A DNA stretch of 64,000 nt. Source: Sphingomonas oleivorans (GTDB lineage: Bacteria > Pseudomonadota > Alphaproteobacteria > Sphingomonadales > Sphingomonadaceae). A model generated the notes under the pieces. The model made no database searches and was not told the DNA's origin. It saw only the letters and a program-made list of their open reading frames with translations. This document shows positions 51,755-59,301 of the stretch, piece after piece; position 1 is the stretch's first letter; each line of letters starts with the position of its first letter. The stretch lies in the NCBI RefSeq assembly GCF_003050615.1, contig NZ_NWBU01000005.1:62001-126000 (forward strand), read 5' to 3'. The position numbers were made by a program, and so were the translations under genes.

Positions 51755-53232
51755 GCGCGGCCCGATGCGATGCGGCGGCGATCGGGGCGGGCCGGCGCCT
51801 GATTTGCCGAACAGCCCGGCGCATGGCTGGGCGCATAGCTCGATCGGCGCTCGTCGAAATCGAGCTCGACCATGCCGACCCGGCCGGGAAGCCCCATGCG
51901 GACCTTCACCACCTTCACCATGATCCTGCTGCCGGCCAGATCGTCGCGATGGATGACGAGGCCATAATCCGCCTTGTTCGCGAAATGCGCCGATCCGGCG
52001 ATGTCGTACAGGCTGGGCGGCCGGGGATTGCCGTCGCTCGCGGGCTTGCGCGGATGCGCCACCAGCCACACGGCGCAATCATAATTTTTGGCGAAGCGCT
52101 TCAGCTCGCGGATCGCGCGCGACGTATAGTCCGTCTCCGTCTCATTGGGCCCGCGCTGATGCTCTATCTCGTTCCAGGGATCGAGCAGGAGCAGGCGGAT
52201 GCCGTCGCGGATCACCGCGATCCGGGCGAGCTCGATGATATAATCCAGCGTCAGCTCGGTCTCGTCGTCCACGGGCGAATGGGCGATGATCGAAAGCTTC
52301 TCAGCCATCAGATCGTCCGCGGGGCCGAAGCGATGCGCGCGCGGATCATCGCCATGGCATTGGTAGATCGCCGCGCGCATCCGGCTTTCCAGGATCGGCC
52401 GCGGCATCGTTTCGAACGAACCGATCGCCATCGCGATGCCCGCCTTCATCACATTGGCGAGCATCGCCATCAGCAGCGACGTCTTGCCATGCCCCGCCCA
52501 GCCCGCGATCACGGTGAAGCTGCCGGGGGTCAGCTGGAAATGATCGTCCAGCCCCGCCACGCCCACGGGCACCGACCGGAGCGCGGGCGGATCGGGAAAG
52601 TCGCTCAGCCGATAGAGGCCGCGCACCGGATAGGGCCGGGCATCGGCGATCAGCGCGGCGACGCCCGCCGCGCCATGCGCCAGCAGCACCTCGTTCAGAT
52701 CCTTGCACCCGTCCGGATAGCGCAGGAACATGCAGCGTTCGGGCCCCAGCGCGCGCGCGAGGTCAGCCGCGAGCGCCCGGCCCGGCGCGTCGCCGTCCAC
52801 CGCCAGGATGAAGCGCCCCACCCTGTCGAGCAGCGGCCGGGATCGGAACAGAAACTGATATCGGGTCGAATCCTCCGGCGCGTCCGTCTCCTCCGCCGGC
52901 GCGCCGTTGGGCACGGAGACCGTCCGGCCGAAGCCCGCGCTCATCGCCGCCAGCGCATCCCATTCCCCCTCGGTGATGATCAGCGGCTGATCGCTTTCCT
53001 CCAGCAGCACATCGTGGTTCCACAGCGACAGGGGCGCGCCCGCATCCATCCTGTGCCGCTTCTCGCCGGTCAGCCGATATTTGTGGTTCACCACCCGGCC
53101 ATGCTCGACATAGGGGATCGCCAGCCAGGCCCCGCCTGCGTCGCGCTTCGTGAAGAGCCCCAGCCGCGCGGCGAGATCGCTCGAAATCCCGCGCGCCGCG
53201 ATCCATTCCTTGTGCCGATCGTGCATCGTCAT
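51751..53232 (-). CDS. Phage-type TOPRIM primase-helicase, helicase part
   Basis: About 493 residues. TOPRIM-like elements: LIITEGEWDALAAMSAG (catalytic Glu) and FILAVDGDAPGRAL (DxD variant). A RecA/DnaB-type helicase follows: Walker A AGWAGHGKTSLL, RLLLLDPWNE as Walker B, and VWLVAHPRKP. This is a T7 gp4-like or prophage DnaB-type replication protein. The zinc-binding primase module lies directly upstream in another frame (53250-53440), so the natural product is probably about 560 residues joined by a +1 shift. ATG 53232 is only the first start in this frame. Confidence 0.8.
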   Translation of the reverse strand: MTMHDRHKEWIAARGISSDLAARLGLFTKRDAGGAWLAIPYVEHGRVVNHKYRLTGEKRHRMDAGAPLSLWNHDVLLEESDQPLIITEGEWDALAAMSAGFGRTVSVPNGAPAEETDAPEDSTRYQFLFRSRPLLDRVGRFILAVDGDAPGRALAADLARALGPERCMFLRYPDGCKDLNEVLLAHGAAGVAALIADARPYPVRGLYRLSDFPDPPALRSVPVGVAGLDDHFQLTPGSFTVIAGWAGHGKTSLLMAMLANVMKAGIAMAIGSFETMPRPILESRMRAAIYQCHGDDPRAHRFGPADDLMAEKLSIIAHSPVDDETELTLDYIIELARIAVIRDGIRLLLLDPWNEIEHQRGPNETETDYTSRAIRELKRFAKNYDCAVWLVAHPRKPASDGNPRPPSLYDIAGSAHFANKADYGLVIHRDDLAGSRIMVKVVKVRMGLPGRVGMVELDFDERRSSYAPSHAPGCSANQAPARPDRRRIASGRA

Positions 53233-53249
53233 TGCGATATCCGCCCTGA

Positions 53250-53440
53250 AAACCGCAGCCATTGTGGCAAAAATAGGTGAAGCCGGCCGGCGTGATGCTG
53301 ACCGACAGGCAGGGGTCGCGCCGGTTGCGCCGGGCGTGCGAGCAGTTCGGGCAGAGCGTCTTGTGGCTGCCCGTCCCATGACGGCGCAGGCGGATGCCGA
53401 GGTCTGCCGGGGTGACGGCCCGCGTCCGGGGCGGCCTCAC
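53250..53440 (-). CDS. Zinc-finger module of the phage primase (frame-shifted from the helicase)
   Basis: From GTG 53440, which overlaps the upstream stop (GTGA), the frame reads AVTPADLGIRLRRHG, then KTLCPNCSHARRNRRDPCLS and FTYFCHNGCGF. C30/C33 and C58/C62 form the primase zinc ribbon. This frame has no stop until 52763 and becomes non-homologous after about 53240, where the helicase frame takes over one base on. The total from 53440 to 51751 is 1690 bp, i.e. one base more than whole codons. Confidence 0.65.
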
Positions 53441-54201
53441 AGCGTCAGCCTTTCCGCCTGGTCGCGCCGGCCCGGCTGGCGCCGGGAGTTGCGGACCCAG
53501 TTGCGCCAGGTCGCCTGCCAGTCGAGCTTGGTCGCGTCGCGGCCCGATTTGGCATGCCAATAATCGGTGAAGCTCGCGCCTTCCGTCCGCGCATCGGCAT
53601 CGGACCATCCCCGCTCGTCCTGCGCCCAGGCGATCCAGTCGGCGGGCATGGCGAAATCGGCGGGGAGCCGGCTGGCGCGCTTTGCGGATGCAGCAGATTT
53701 TTCTGCTGCACTGTCCCTGTCCCCTGTCCCTCTCTCTTCACGCGTTTCATCTTCGCCTGCGAAACGCGTTTCCTCCGCCTCTTCCTCCGCATCGGGAGCG
53801 CGTTTCCGCGCGCGCCAATTGCGCAGCCGCGCGCGATCCTGCGTGCGCTTTTCGGTGAAGCGGCCGCGCCGGCCGAACGCCTCGATCGCCTTTTCCGCGA
53901 TGACGGGATGGTACCAGCGATCGTCGCCGCACAGGATGAAGCCGTGCAGCGCCATCGGCTTCAGCCGCTTCCAGCGCGACCCGAGGCCCGAAAGATGCGC
54001 GAGCACGCGATCGTCATTGGGCAGGCTGGCGGCGGGGATCTGCAGCCAGGCCTTGCACCATAATGTCACCGCGGCCTTGAACGCCTCCCCGCTCGCAAGC
54101 GCCATCAGGTCGCTGTCGACCAGCCGCACGACATCGAGCGGCATGAAGGCCATGCCGCGCAGATCGCAATCGGCGGGCGTCATCGGTTCGGGCAGGCTCA
54201 T
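53437..54201 (-). CDS. DUF1376-type phage replication protein
   Basis: The first 100 residues follow DUF1376 (YdaU-like): MAFMPLDVVRLVDSDLMALA, EAFKAAVTLWCKAWLQIPAAS and LPNDDRVLAHLSGLG, KALKPMALHG-type segment and WYHPVIAEKA. This domain precedes replication-initiation functions in many prophages. The C-terminal part is basic then acidic (EEEAEETRFAGEDETREE) and ends in a WAQDERGW-containing helix region. ATG 54201 has AAGGAGG 4-5 bases upstream and is preferred; ATG 54258 would overlap the previous stop (ATGA). Confidence 0.8.
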   Translation of the reverse strand: MSLPEPMTPADCDLRGMAFMPLDVVRLVDSDLMALASGEAFKAAVTLWCKAWLQIPAASLPNDDRVLAHLSGLGSRWKRLKPMALHGFILCGDDRWYHPVIAEKAIEAFGRRGRFTEKRTQDRARLRNWRARKRAPDAEEEAEETRFAGEDETREERGTGDRDSAAEKSAASAKRASRLPADFAMPADWIAWAQDERGWSDADARTEGASFTDYWHAKSGRDATKLDWQATWRNWVRNSRRQPGRRDQAERLTL

Positions 54202-54254
54202 TCCGCCTCCTTCTTCATGCGGGGCCTGTTCGGGCCGGGGATGGAAAGCGCCGG

Positions 54255-54536
54255 TCATGCCGCGGAAACCCCCGCGCGCCGCATCGCCCGCAGCAGCCCG
54301 TCCGTGCCGCGCCGGGCATCGGCCGGCCAGATATCGCGCGCGGCATCCAGATTCTCGCGCCGCTCGCGGGGAAGCGGCAGGCCGGCCTTGTGGAAATGCG
54401 GCGCCTTATGGCTCCGCCGGATCGCGCGCACGGTGCGGATATCGCAGCGGCAATGGCGCGCGATCCGGGCATCGTCGGCGACATAGCGGACCATCGCGCG
54501 AACCGTGTCCGCGGTGAAGGGATCGAGCGGCGGCAT
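54255..54536 (-). CDS. Small phage protein with HTH-like segment (93 aa)
   Basis: A 93-residue protein. VRYVADDARIARHCRCDIRT followed by VRAIRRSHKAP looks like a helix-turn-helix in which the second helix follows DIRTV. The start overlaps the stop of the upstream small gene (TGATG). Role unknown; probably an early phage regulator or replication accessory. Confidence 0.6.
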   Translation of the reverse strand: MPPLDPFTADTVRAMVRYVADDARIARHCRCDIRTVRAIRRSHKAPHFHKAGLPLPRERRENLDAARDIWPADARRGTDGLLRAMRRAGVSAA

Positions 54537-54742
54537 CAGCGCGCCTCCGGCTTGTTGGAGGCATTGAGGCCGGGCACGCGCGCGCCGCTCCGGACCGGCG
54601 CGATGCGGCGCAGGCGGGCATGGGTCCGGCGGAGCTGGCGCGCGGCCTCATGCTGCTCGCGCGCGAGGCTGTTCCGCTCGATCCGCGCGCGATCGGCATG
54701 CGGGGCGAAAAGCGCGCGCAGGAACCAGTCGGCCGGGTTCAT
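54536..54742 (-). CDS. Small phage-type protein (68 aa)
   Basis: A 68-residue, very basic, helical protein (RIERNSLAREQHEAARQLRR). Its ATG overlaps the stop of a 29-codon ORF (ATGA) and its stop overlaps the next start. No family recognised; the position in the coupled early operon is the main support. Confidence 0.5.
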   Translation of the reverse strand: MNPADWFLRALFAPHADRARIERNSLAREQHEAARQLRRTHARLRRIAPVRSGARVPGLNASNKPEAR

Positions 54743-54828
54743 AGCACACCCCCCGCCGGCGCGGCGCCGGATCGCTCCGGAAACAGGCCGAGAAACAGTC
54801 CGGGAAACAATCCGTTAGGCTGCGACAT
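54739..54828 (-). CDS. 29-residue micro-ORF in the phage operon
   Basis: ATG 54828 to TGA 54739 encodes MSQPNGLFPGLFLGLFPERS plus nine residues. Its ATG overlaps the TAA of the gene upstream (TAATG) and its stop overlaps the next ATG (ATGA). The repeated GLF(P) suggests a hydrophobic peptide. Translation is inferred from the overlaps. Confidence 0.4.
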   Translation of the reverse strand: MSQPNGLFPGLFLGLFPERSGAAPAGGVL

Positions 54829-55043
54829 TAGCAACGCTCCTCATAGCGCGATGCGCCCCCGGCCCTGCTTTCGAGACGCGCGCTTTGCTGCAGGCACGGA
54901 TCGTGCGGGCGGCCTTTGCCGGGCCCCCACGCGCCGGGGCGGCAGGAGATGAGCCAGCAGCCGAGCAGCAGCCCGGGCCGGACGCGGTGCGCGGCAAGAA
55001 AGCCGGCAAGGCCGATGAGGCGGACGAGCGCTTCGGCGATCAT
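54828..55043 (-). CDS. Small phage-type protein with one hydrophobic segment (71 aa)
   Basis: A 71-residue ORF starting MIAEALVRLIGLAGFLAAHR, followed by PGLLLGCWLISCRPGAWGPG. One or two short hydrophobic stretches suggest membrane contact. ATG 55043 overlaps the stop of the Cro-like gene (ATGA). Longer starts in the frame are Gly/Arg low complexity. Confidence 0.5.
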   Translation of the reverse strand: MIAEALVRLIGLAGFLAAHRVRPGLLLGCWLISCRPGAWGPGKGRPHDPCLQQSARLESRAGGASRYEERC

Positions 55044-55306
55044 GCCGCGCGCCCTCCCGCTTCGGAGCCCCCTGCCCCGCCGGCCCCTGTCGCGGCGCCC
55101 CCAGTCGCGGCCACCCCAGCCCCGACCACCCATGTCTCGGTCGGAACCTTGCCGCCGGTCGCGGCCTCGATGCGGTGCGCCAGCGCGAGCGCCGGGCGCA
55201 GCCGGCCGGCGAGGATGCGGGAAATTGTGGGCACGCTCGTGCGGACGCGGGCCGCGAAGCCGCTTTGCGTTTCGCCCTGGGAATCGAGATAGTCTCTGAG
55301 CGTCAT
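55040..55306 (-). CDS. Cro-like HTH regulator
   Basis: An 88-residue protein: LRDYLDSQGETQSGFAARVR followed by TSVPTISRILAGRLRPALAL is a lambda-Cro/XRE-type HTH (about residues 3-45). A Gly/Ala-rich tail follows. It is divergent from a larger XRE repressor across 58 bp with repeated CGTATTGCG. The pair has the layout of a phage lysogeny switch, with this as the early-operon Cro. All downstream early genes are coupled to it. Confidence 0.8.
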   Translation of the reverse strand: MTLRDYLDSQGETQSGFAARVRTSVPTISRILAGRLRPALALAHRIEAATGGKVPTETWVVGAGVAATGGAATGAGGAGGSEAGGRAA

Positions 55307-55400
55307 GACGCCTTAACTTGCGTATTGCGTAACTTTTGGCAAGCGCAATCTTTCGTATTGCGGCATGGAGACATATTTCGTCCTGCGTAATATCGCGCGC
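55307..55400. promoter_or_regulatory. cI/Cro operator region
   Basis: CGTATTGCG occurs at 55321-55329 and 55354-55362, 33 bp apart. ATTGCG (55324-55329) and CGCAAT (55344-55349) form an inverted pair. CTGCGTAATAT (55382-55393) is a further half-site. It lies between the divergent Cro-like and cI-like genes, as expected for a shared operator. Confidence 0.6.
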
Positions 55401-55898
55401 ATGGCGACGAACGATCCGACGAACAGCCCGGCGAACGATCCGGCGGGCACCCTGCCGAACAATCTGCGCGCGATGCGGAAGCGGGCGGGGCTCAGGCAGC
55501 CGGCGATCGCGGAGGCGCTGGGCGTATCCGTGCCGCAGGTTTCGCGCTGGGAAACGGGCAAGGACGGCATTCCCAGCGCGCGGCTTCCCGCGATGGCCAA
55601 TGCCTATCGGGGGACGATCGGCGAGATTTTCGGCGAGGAGGCGCCCGGGCAGCCGGCGGCGGCGGGCATGCCGGGCACGCCCGTCAGTGCAGAGAATCTC
55701 GAGGCGCTCTTAGCCGCTCTATTGCCGCTCGCGCCGAAAGGGCGTCTGTCGGATCAATCTCTGCGAGCCTTAGCCGCAGCTCTTTCATATGGTCTTGCGC
55801 TGCTAGGAGATCAGCTTGCCATGCCGGCCAGCCCGGATGCGATAAGCGTGGCTGTTCGCGGAGTAGCCGCTCGATTTCGCGATGAAGCCCGGCGATGA
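55365..55898 (+). CDS. cI-like XRE repressor
   Basis: A 177-residue protein. LPNNLRAMRKRAGLRQPAIA and EALGVSVPQVSRWETGKDGI form the XRE HTH (about residues 31-65), followed by a helical C-terminus (LRALAAALSYGLALLGDQLA) without a peptidase dyad, so it is a non-cleavable repressor type. ATG 55365 or ATG 55401 (MATNDPTNSP) may be used; neither has a good ribosome-binding site, so translation may be leaderless. It is divergent from Cro and probably silences the replication operon. Confidence 0.8.
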   Translation: METYFVLRNIARMATNDPTNSPANDPAGTLPNNLRAMRKRAGLRQPAIAEALGVSVPQVSRWETGKDGIPSARLPAMANAYRGTIGEIFGEEAPGQPAAAGMPGTPVSAENLEALLAALLPLAPKGRLSDQSLRALAAALSYGLALLGDQLAMPASPDAISVAVRGVAARFRDEARR

Positions 55899-56080
55899 CG
55901 GCCCGGCACATGGCGCAATCGAGATAGCAGGTCCGGCAGCCTGCGGTGCATTCGGGGCTGTCGAGCATCCTGCGCTCCCTCCCACCCATCCCGACTCGCC
56001 TCCTCCGGTCCGCGCCGCTTCGTTCTCGTTCTGTTCTCGCTCATCCTTCCTTTGTAGGAAAGCCGAATTTCCGTAAGGAT

Positions 56081-56160
56081 CCGCCGCAACGGGGCGCCGA
56101 TCTGGGGACTAGCTTGGGGATAAGTCGGGTATTCTGTGGATAATCAATCCGTTGCGGCGG
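56081..56160. other. Hairpin with DnaA boxes, candidate replication origin
   Basis: Perfect 12-bp inverted arms CCGCCGCAACGG (56081-56092) and CCGTTGCGGCGG (56149-56160) enclose 56 bp containing TGTGGATAA (56135-56143, the complement of the consensus DnaA box TTATCCACA) and a one-mismatch box TGGGGATAA (56115-56123). It lies just beyond the repressor of the replication cassette. Origin function is inference. No gene was seen in 55899-56243. Confidence 0.45.
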
Positions 56161-56243
56161 CGGGATGAGACACGGGCTTGTGAGCAGCCCGGTGGATCGG
56201 GGCGGGCCGATCGGAAGTCACTGCTCGTCACCGCCCCTGCCCT

Positions 56244-56636
56244 TTGGACCAGCACTGGCCCCTTCAACGACCTTCGCCTGACGTCTCGCGAATACTCCCC
56301 CTCGCCAGAGCGCTTCGCGGAGATCGGCCTAAGAGGCAATCTGTTCCGACCATCGCCCCCGCGGCCACCGGATCGGCAGTTATCGCGGACAAGGCTCGCC
56401 TCGATCATATCGAACAGCAGCATCGTAAGCTCGCTGCGATCGATATGGAAACATTTGGTGTCTATTATACGGCACATGAGGCACTCGCCAACATAGATCA
56501 TTATTTTTCGGTTAAATCTGTTGTCTACTTCGCAGACTCAAATAAGTCCGATGACCTCCATGAATACGGTTGGACCGTTTCGGCAAGGGCTACTGTCGCC
56601 ATAATTGAGTCTCTTATGGATCATTACCAAAAATAA
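56244..56636 (+). pseudogene. C-terminal fragment of a phosphorylase/nucleosidase-superfamily protein
   Basis: From about 56359 the frame reads ATGSAVIADKARLDHIEQQH, RKLAAIDMETFGVYYTAHEA and VKSVVYFADSNKSDDLHEYG. This is the end of the purine nucleoside phosphorylase/MTA-nucleosidase fold (IDMETFGVYY contains the ribose-binding MET, and FADSNKSDD the catalytic-loop Asp). The N-terminal two-thirds are missing and the first 38 codons are unrelated. Such domains occur as nucleotide-degrading effectors in defence proteins; this one is a remnant. Confidence 0.6.
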
Positions 56637-56879
56637 CTGAATCCCTTCGCCTCTGCATGGAATATTTATCCATTGATTGCTTATCCGTGCCGATTTAGGG
56701 GAGGGAATTCACGGACTGCTCGATGCCCCGCCCTGCATGGGAGCGACCGGTTGGCGGCACCCGATCCGATCGATGCCATAAGCGCGGTAGGGCTGATCGA
56801 GCTGCTTTCGGCAGGCAAACGGGAAGACGACCACAACCGGCTTGAGTCGACTCCTGTCGATCGACGGTAATCTGAGCGA

Positions 56880-57005
56880 AGGCAGCTTTCCTCGCCTTCT
56901 ATCCGAAAGCCGTCGATGCAAGCCGCAATGACGATCCGTAATATTGGCCTGGACAGGCAGAAGCGGACTTCGGCGAACTGTTGGACGAAGGGCTGATAAC
57001 CACCA
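56880..57005. repeat. Dispersed repeat copy E, inverted (in gene-free stretch 56637-57214)
   Basis: Read on the minus strand: CCCTTCGTCCAACAGTTCG, CCGAAGTCCGCTTCTGCC and TGTCCAGGCC match copies A-D. No gene is evident elsewhere in this 578-bp stretch. Confidence 0.55.
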
Positions 57006-57214
57006 CTCTTCCGCATCGCCGATGCGCATGCCGTGGGCGTGGACAGGCGCCAGTACAAAGGCTGACGGTACGCGACGCTGCAAACCGGACTTCATTCGGA
57101 TTTAAGCTTTACGGGGAAGCACGACCGCAATAGCCCCGTTCAGCGGACCTTTCGTTCGGGGCGCGGGATCGCCTGCGATAGCTTGAGGAACGGCCCGCCC
57201 ATATCGTCGGCAAA

Positions 57215-57715
57215 TCAGCTGCTCAATTGAGAGAGGTAGCGAACTCGCTGCCCTTCGGTCAGCCCTGGTGAGCGCCCTGTCTTCCAAAGATCGATGAGCC
57301 CTGCATCCGGGAGGTGTCGATCCAGGAACGGCAGAACTTTTTCCCTGATAAGTGCCGTGATCTCGCATATTGCTCCCGATGCTTCTGTTGAATCATCCAG
57401 TTCCCACCACTTGTCCTGTGGGTCGGAAAGGAAGAAGCCGATCCGCTCATTCAGATGAGCATGGCTGCATCCCACCTTTTTCAGGTCCAGCCCTCGCTCT
57501 TGAAGCAGGCGACCCGAGACAATCCCGACGTTGATCGTGAACTGAATTGCTGCGCTATCGCTCCGCACGCTTCTTTGAAGCTCGATGAGCGCCAAATTCC
57601 CTTCGGAAAAGCGACGAAATTTCCGCCCCCGCTTCGAAAATCCAGCCGGTTGGAGCACCCTCTTGATAGCTTCGACAACGGCGCTGAACTGGCTCTCGAC
57701 CGCCTCATTCGCCAT
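57215..57715 (-). CDS. DUF4304 family protein
   Basis: A 166-residue soluble protein. FSAVVEAIKRVLQPAGFSKR then GRKFRRFSEGNLALIELQRS is the DUF4304 opening (a helix, then GFxKxG-x-x-F), with QFTINVGIVSGRLL as the next strand. WWELDDSTEASGAICEITAL and a long helix follow. Function of the family is unknown; members are common near mobile elements and often act alone. ATG 57715 (MANEAVES) is preferred; ATG 57727 is possible. Confidence 0.8.
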   Translation of the reverse strand: MANEAVESQFSAVVEAIKRVLQPAGFSKRGRKFRRFSEGNLALIELQRSVRSDSAAIQFTINVGIVSGRLLQERGLDLKKVGCSHAHLNERIGFFLSDPQDKWWELDDSTEASGAICEITALIREKVLPFLDRHLPDAGLIDLWKTGRSPGLTEGQRVRYLSQLSS

Positions 57716-57741
57716 CACCCCCTCCATAACCGTGAACGCAA

Positions 57742-57842
57742 GCCGATATCAGCAAGAGGGCTTCATCGAATCCGCCAAGCTCAACAGTCTCGATGCCCAG
57801 GCCTATATCGCTGATATCATCGAGAAGATCGCCAGCGGGTAG
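57742..57842 (+). mobile_element. 3' remnant of an IS66 transposase
   Basis: The last codons before TAG read GFIESAKLNSLDAQAYIADI followed by IEKIASG. This corresponds to the C-terminal segment of IS66 TnpC proteins (usual pattern IxTAKLNxVDPQAWLADVL). Only about 33 codons remain and no terminal inverted repeat was recognised. Confidence 0.6.
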
Positions 57843-57940
57843 CCCGCGTCACGCTGGGGTGAACCCATGCCGTGGAAGTGGCGTCCTGCCGGTCAGATCG
57901 TCCGAGCAGCGTAGGGCAGAATATGATCCGTCGCAGACGC

Positions 57941-58339
57941 TCAACCACATCGCTGAGCAAGCGTCGGCCTGGGTCGAGAGGCCCATATGGCTGCGGTTTT
58001 AAGCATATATCCATTCGCATCATCGGGAGCCAAGACCATCAAAAAATCAGGGTCATCCCGAAGCTGTCCATGGGCAACCCCTGTGGCAGGAACAGTGCGC
58101 CTCGTCTCATGGCCATGAACAAGTCGCTTGACAGTGATTTGCATCCTGTACCGGCTGCGCCCGAGGAGGTCATTGTCGCCTGAAACGTAAGTATCGCCGA
58201 GAGTTCTCACTCTTCCAACTATGACAACCTCGTCGCAGCCATAGGCGATCGCTTCATTCGGCGATGCTGGCGCAGTTCCGCTCGGTGTTGAAAAACAAAA
58301 TGCCAATGCGGCAATTAAGGGCGGGCGCATCACATTCAT
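57941..58339 (-). CDS. Exported hypothetical protein (132 aa)
   Basis: A protein with a signal peptide (RPPLIAALAFCFSTPSGTAPA, residues 5-25). The mature part has a strand-rich start (AIAYGCDEVVIVGRVRTLGD), a basic YRMQITVKRLVHGHETRRTV and a PDFLMVLAPDDANGYMLKTA segment. It contains two cysteines only. No family name known; the layout resembles small periplasmic OB-fold-like proteins, without proof. ATG 58339 is chosen because the signal peptide follows. Confidence 0.6.
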   Translation of the reverse strand: MNVMRPPLIAALAFCFSTPSGTAPASPNEAIAYGCDEVVIVGRVRTLGDTYVSGDNDLLGRSRYRMQITVKRLVHGHETRRTVPATGVAHGQLRDDPDFLMVLAPDDANGYMLKTAAIWASRPRPTLAQRCG

Positions 58340-58424
58340 ACCCAAGGCTAACCGACATAATGTCTGATATCCATCCCTGCTGCCTATTCCCGCGGTCTGC
58401 AGGTCACGCTTACGCGAAGCCTGG

Positions 58425-58474
58425 CTCAGCGATGTGCCCAACCGCATCGCTGAGGGGCACCCGGCGAACCGGGT
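58425..58474. repeat. Two adjacent strong hairpins
   Basis: CTCAGCGATG/CATCGCTGAG (58425-58434 and 58445-58454, 10-bp perfect stem) is followed at 58459-58474 by ACCCGG-CGAA-CCGGGT. They lie between two minus-strand genes and may form a Rho-dependent terminator, an RNA structure or a BIME-like repeat. No T-tract. Confidence 0.5.
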
Positions 58475-58548
58475 ATCCGAACCGATGCCTTGGAACAGGG
58501 GGTAAAATGCCCTTTGCCGTCGTTGCCGCTTATGCCGGACAGACCTCG

Positions 58549-59064
58549 TCAGTCCTGGCGGGCTCGCTTCGGCAATCTCGCCACAAGCTCCTTCACACCG
58601 TGAAAATAGGCCGACAGCCGCAGCGTCGAACCATCATGGAAGGTCAGTCGATACTCGCCGAGCATTTCGCTCTTCGTGACCGAACGAATGTCGGAGATGC
58701 GGCAAACCATCTCCCGCCCGAGGCTTGTTCGGACACGAAGTTCATTGCCCTTCCACATGATCGTCCGCCCGTAGCTGGTCCACGCGACGTAAATGGCCGC
58801 CATCCCAAATGCGAGGATGAGAATGACCGCATATGGCGTCTGTATGTCGGCATCCGGCCGCGAGGAGCCAACGAATAGGAAAATATAGCCGAATAACGCC
58901 GCCATCCCTGCGGATCCTGCAGTGGCGAAATTGAGTAGCCAGCCTGGCCGGAGCATTCTCCATCCCTCGATGATTGCCTGCGCCGGTTTCTGTCCTCGAT
59001 CCGCCAGCGCCACGAGGGCGGCAGCTATAACCGCCCCGATCAGTCCACTCACAACTGCGCCCAT
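58549..59064 (-). CDS. Membrane protein with PH-like C-terminal domain
   Basis: A 171-residue protein with three hydrophobic segments (AVVSGLIGAVIAAALVALAD, SAGMAALFGYIFLFVG, YAVILILAFGMAAIYVAW) and then a soluble part (GRTIMWKGNELRVRTSLGRE, MVCRISDIRSVTKSE, YRLTFHDGSTLRLSAYFHGV). The soluble order of strands is that of bacterial PH-like domains. Function unknown. ATG 59064 is chosen; ATG 59106 is the alternative. Confidence 0.65.
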   Translation of the reverse strand: MGAVVSGLIGAVIAAALVALADRGQKPAQAIIEGWRMLRPGWLLNFATAGSAGMAALFGYIFLFVGSSRPDADIQTPYAVILILAFGMAAIYVAWTSYGRTIMWKGNELRVRTSLGREMVCRISDIRSVTKSEMLGEYRLTFHDGSTLRLSAYFHGVKELVARLPKRARQD

Positions 59065-59301
59065 ATGCCGTCCTGCTCCCGCCGAAGCGGCATAGACATG
59101 TATCATCCGCTTTCCAGCCTGCGGCCGACATATCGTCTACGCTTCCGGGCGGACGCTTACGGAACGGCGAAGTTGGAGTGGTGAACGGTCCGGCGGCTTT
59201 CGGGGACGCAGCGGGCGATAGCTGCCGTCATCCCACGTCACCGGCTGTCCCGAAAAAAGATCGCGTCGAGGGAAAGCTGAACAATCGGCGTACCGAATCG
59301 A

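Noticed and set aside
55684-55989. Minus-strand ORF rich in cysteine (CRTCYLDCAMC)
   Set aside because: It lies antisense to the C-terminal half of the cI-like gene, whose frame is more protein-like, and it has no ribosome-binding site or coupled neighbour.
56109-56501. 130-codon minus-strand ORF over the DnaA-box hairpin
   Set aside because: No recognisable domain, covers a palindromic non-coding structure and is antisense to the nucleosidase remnant.
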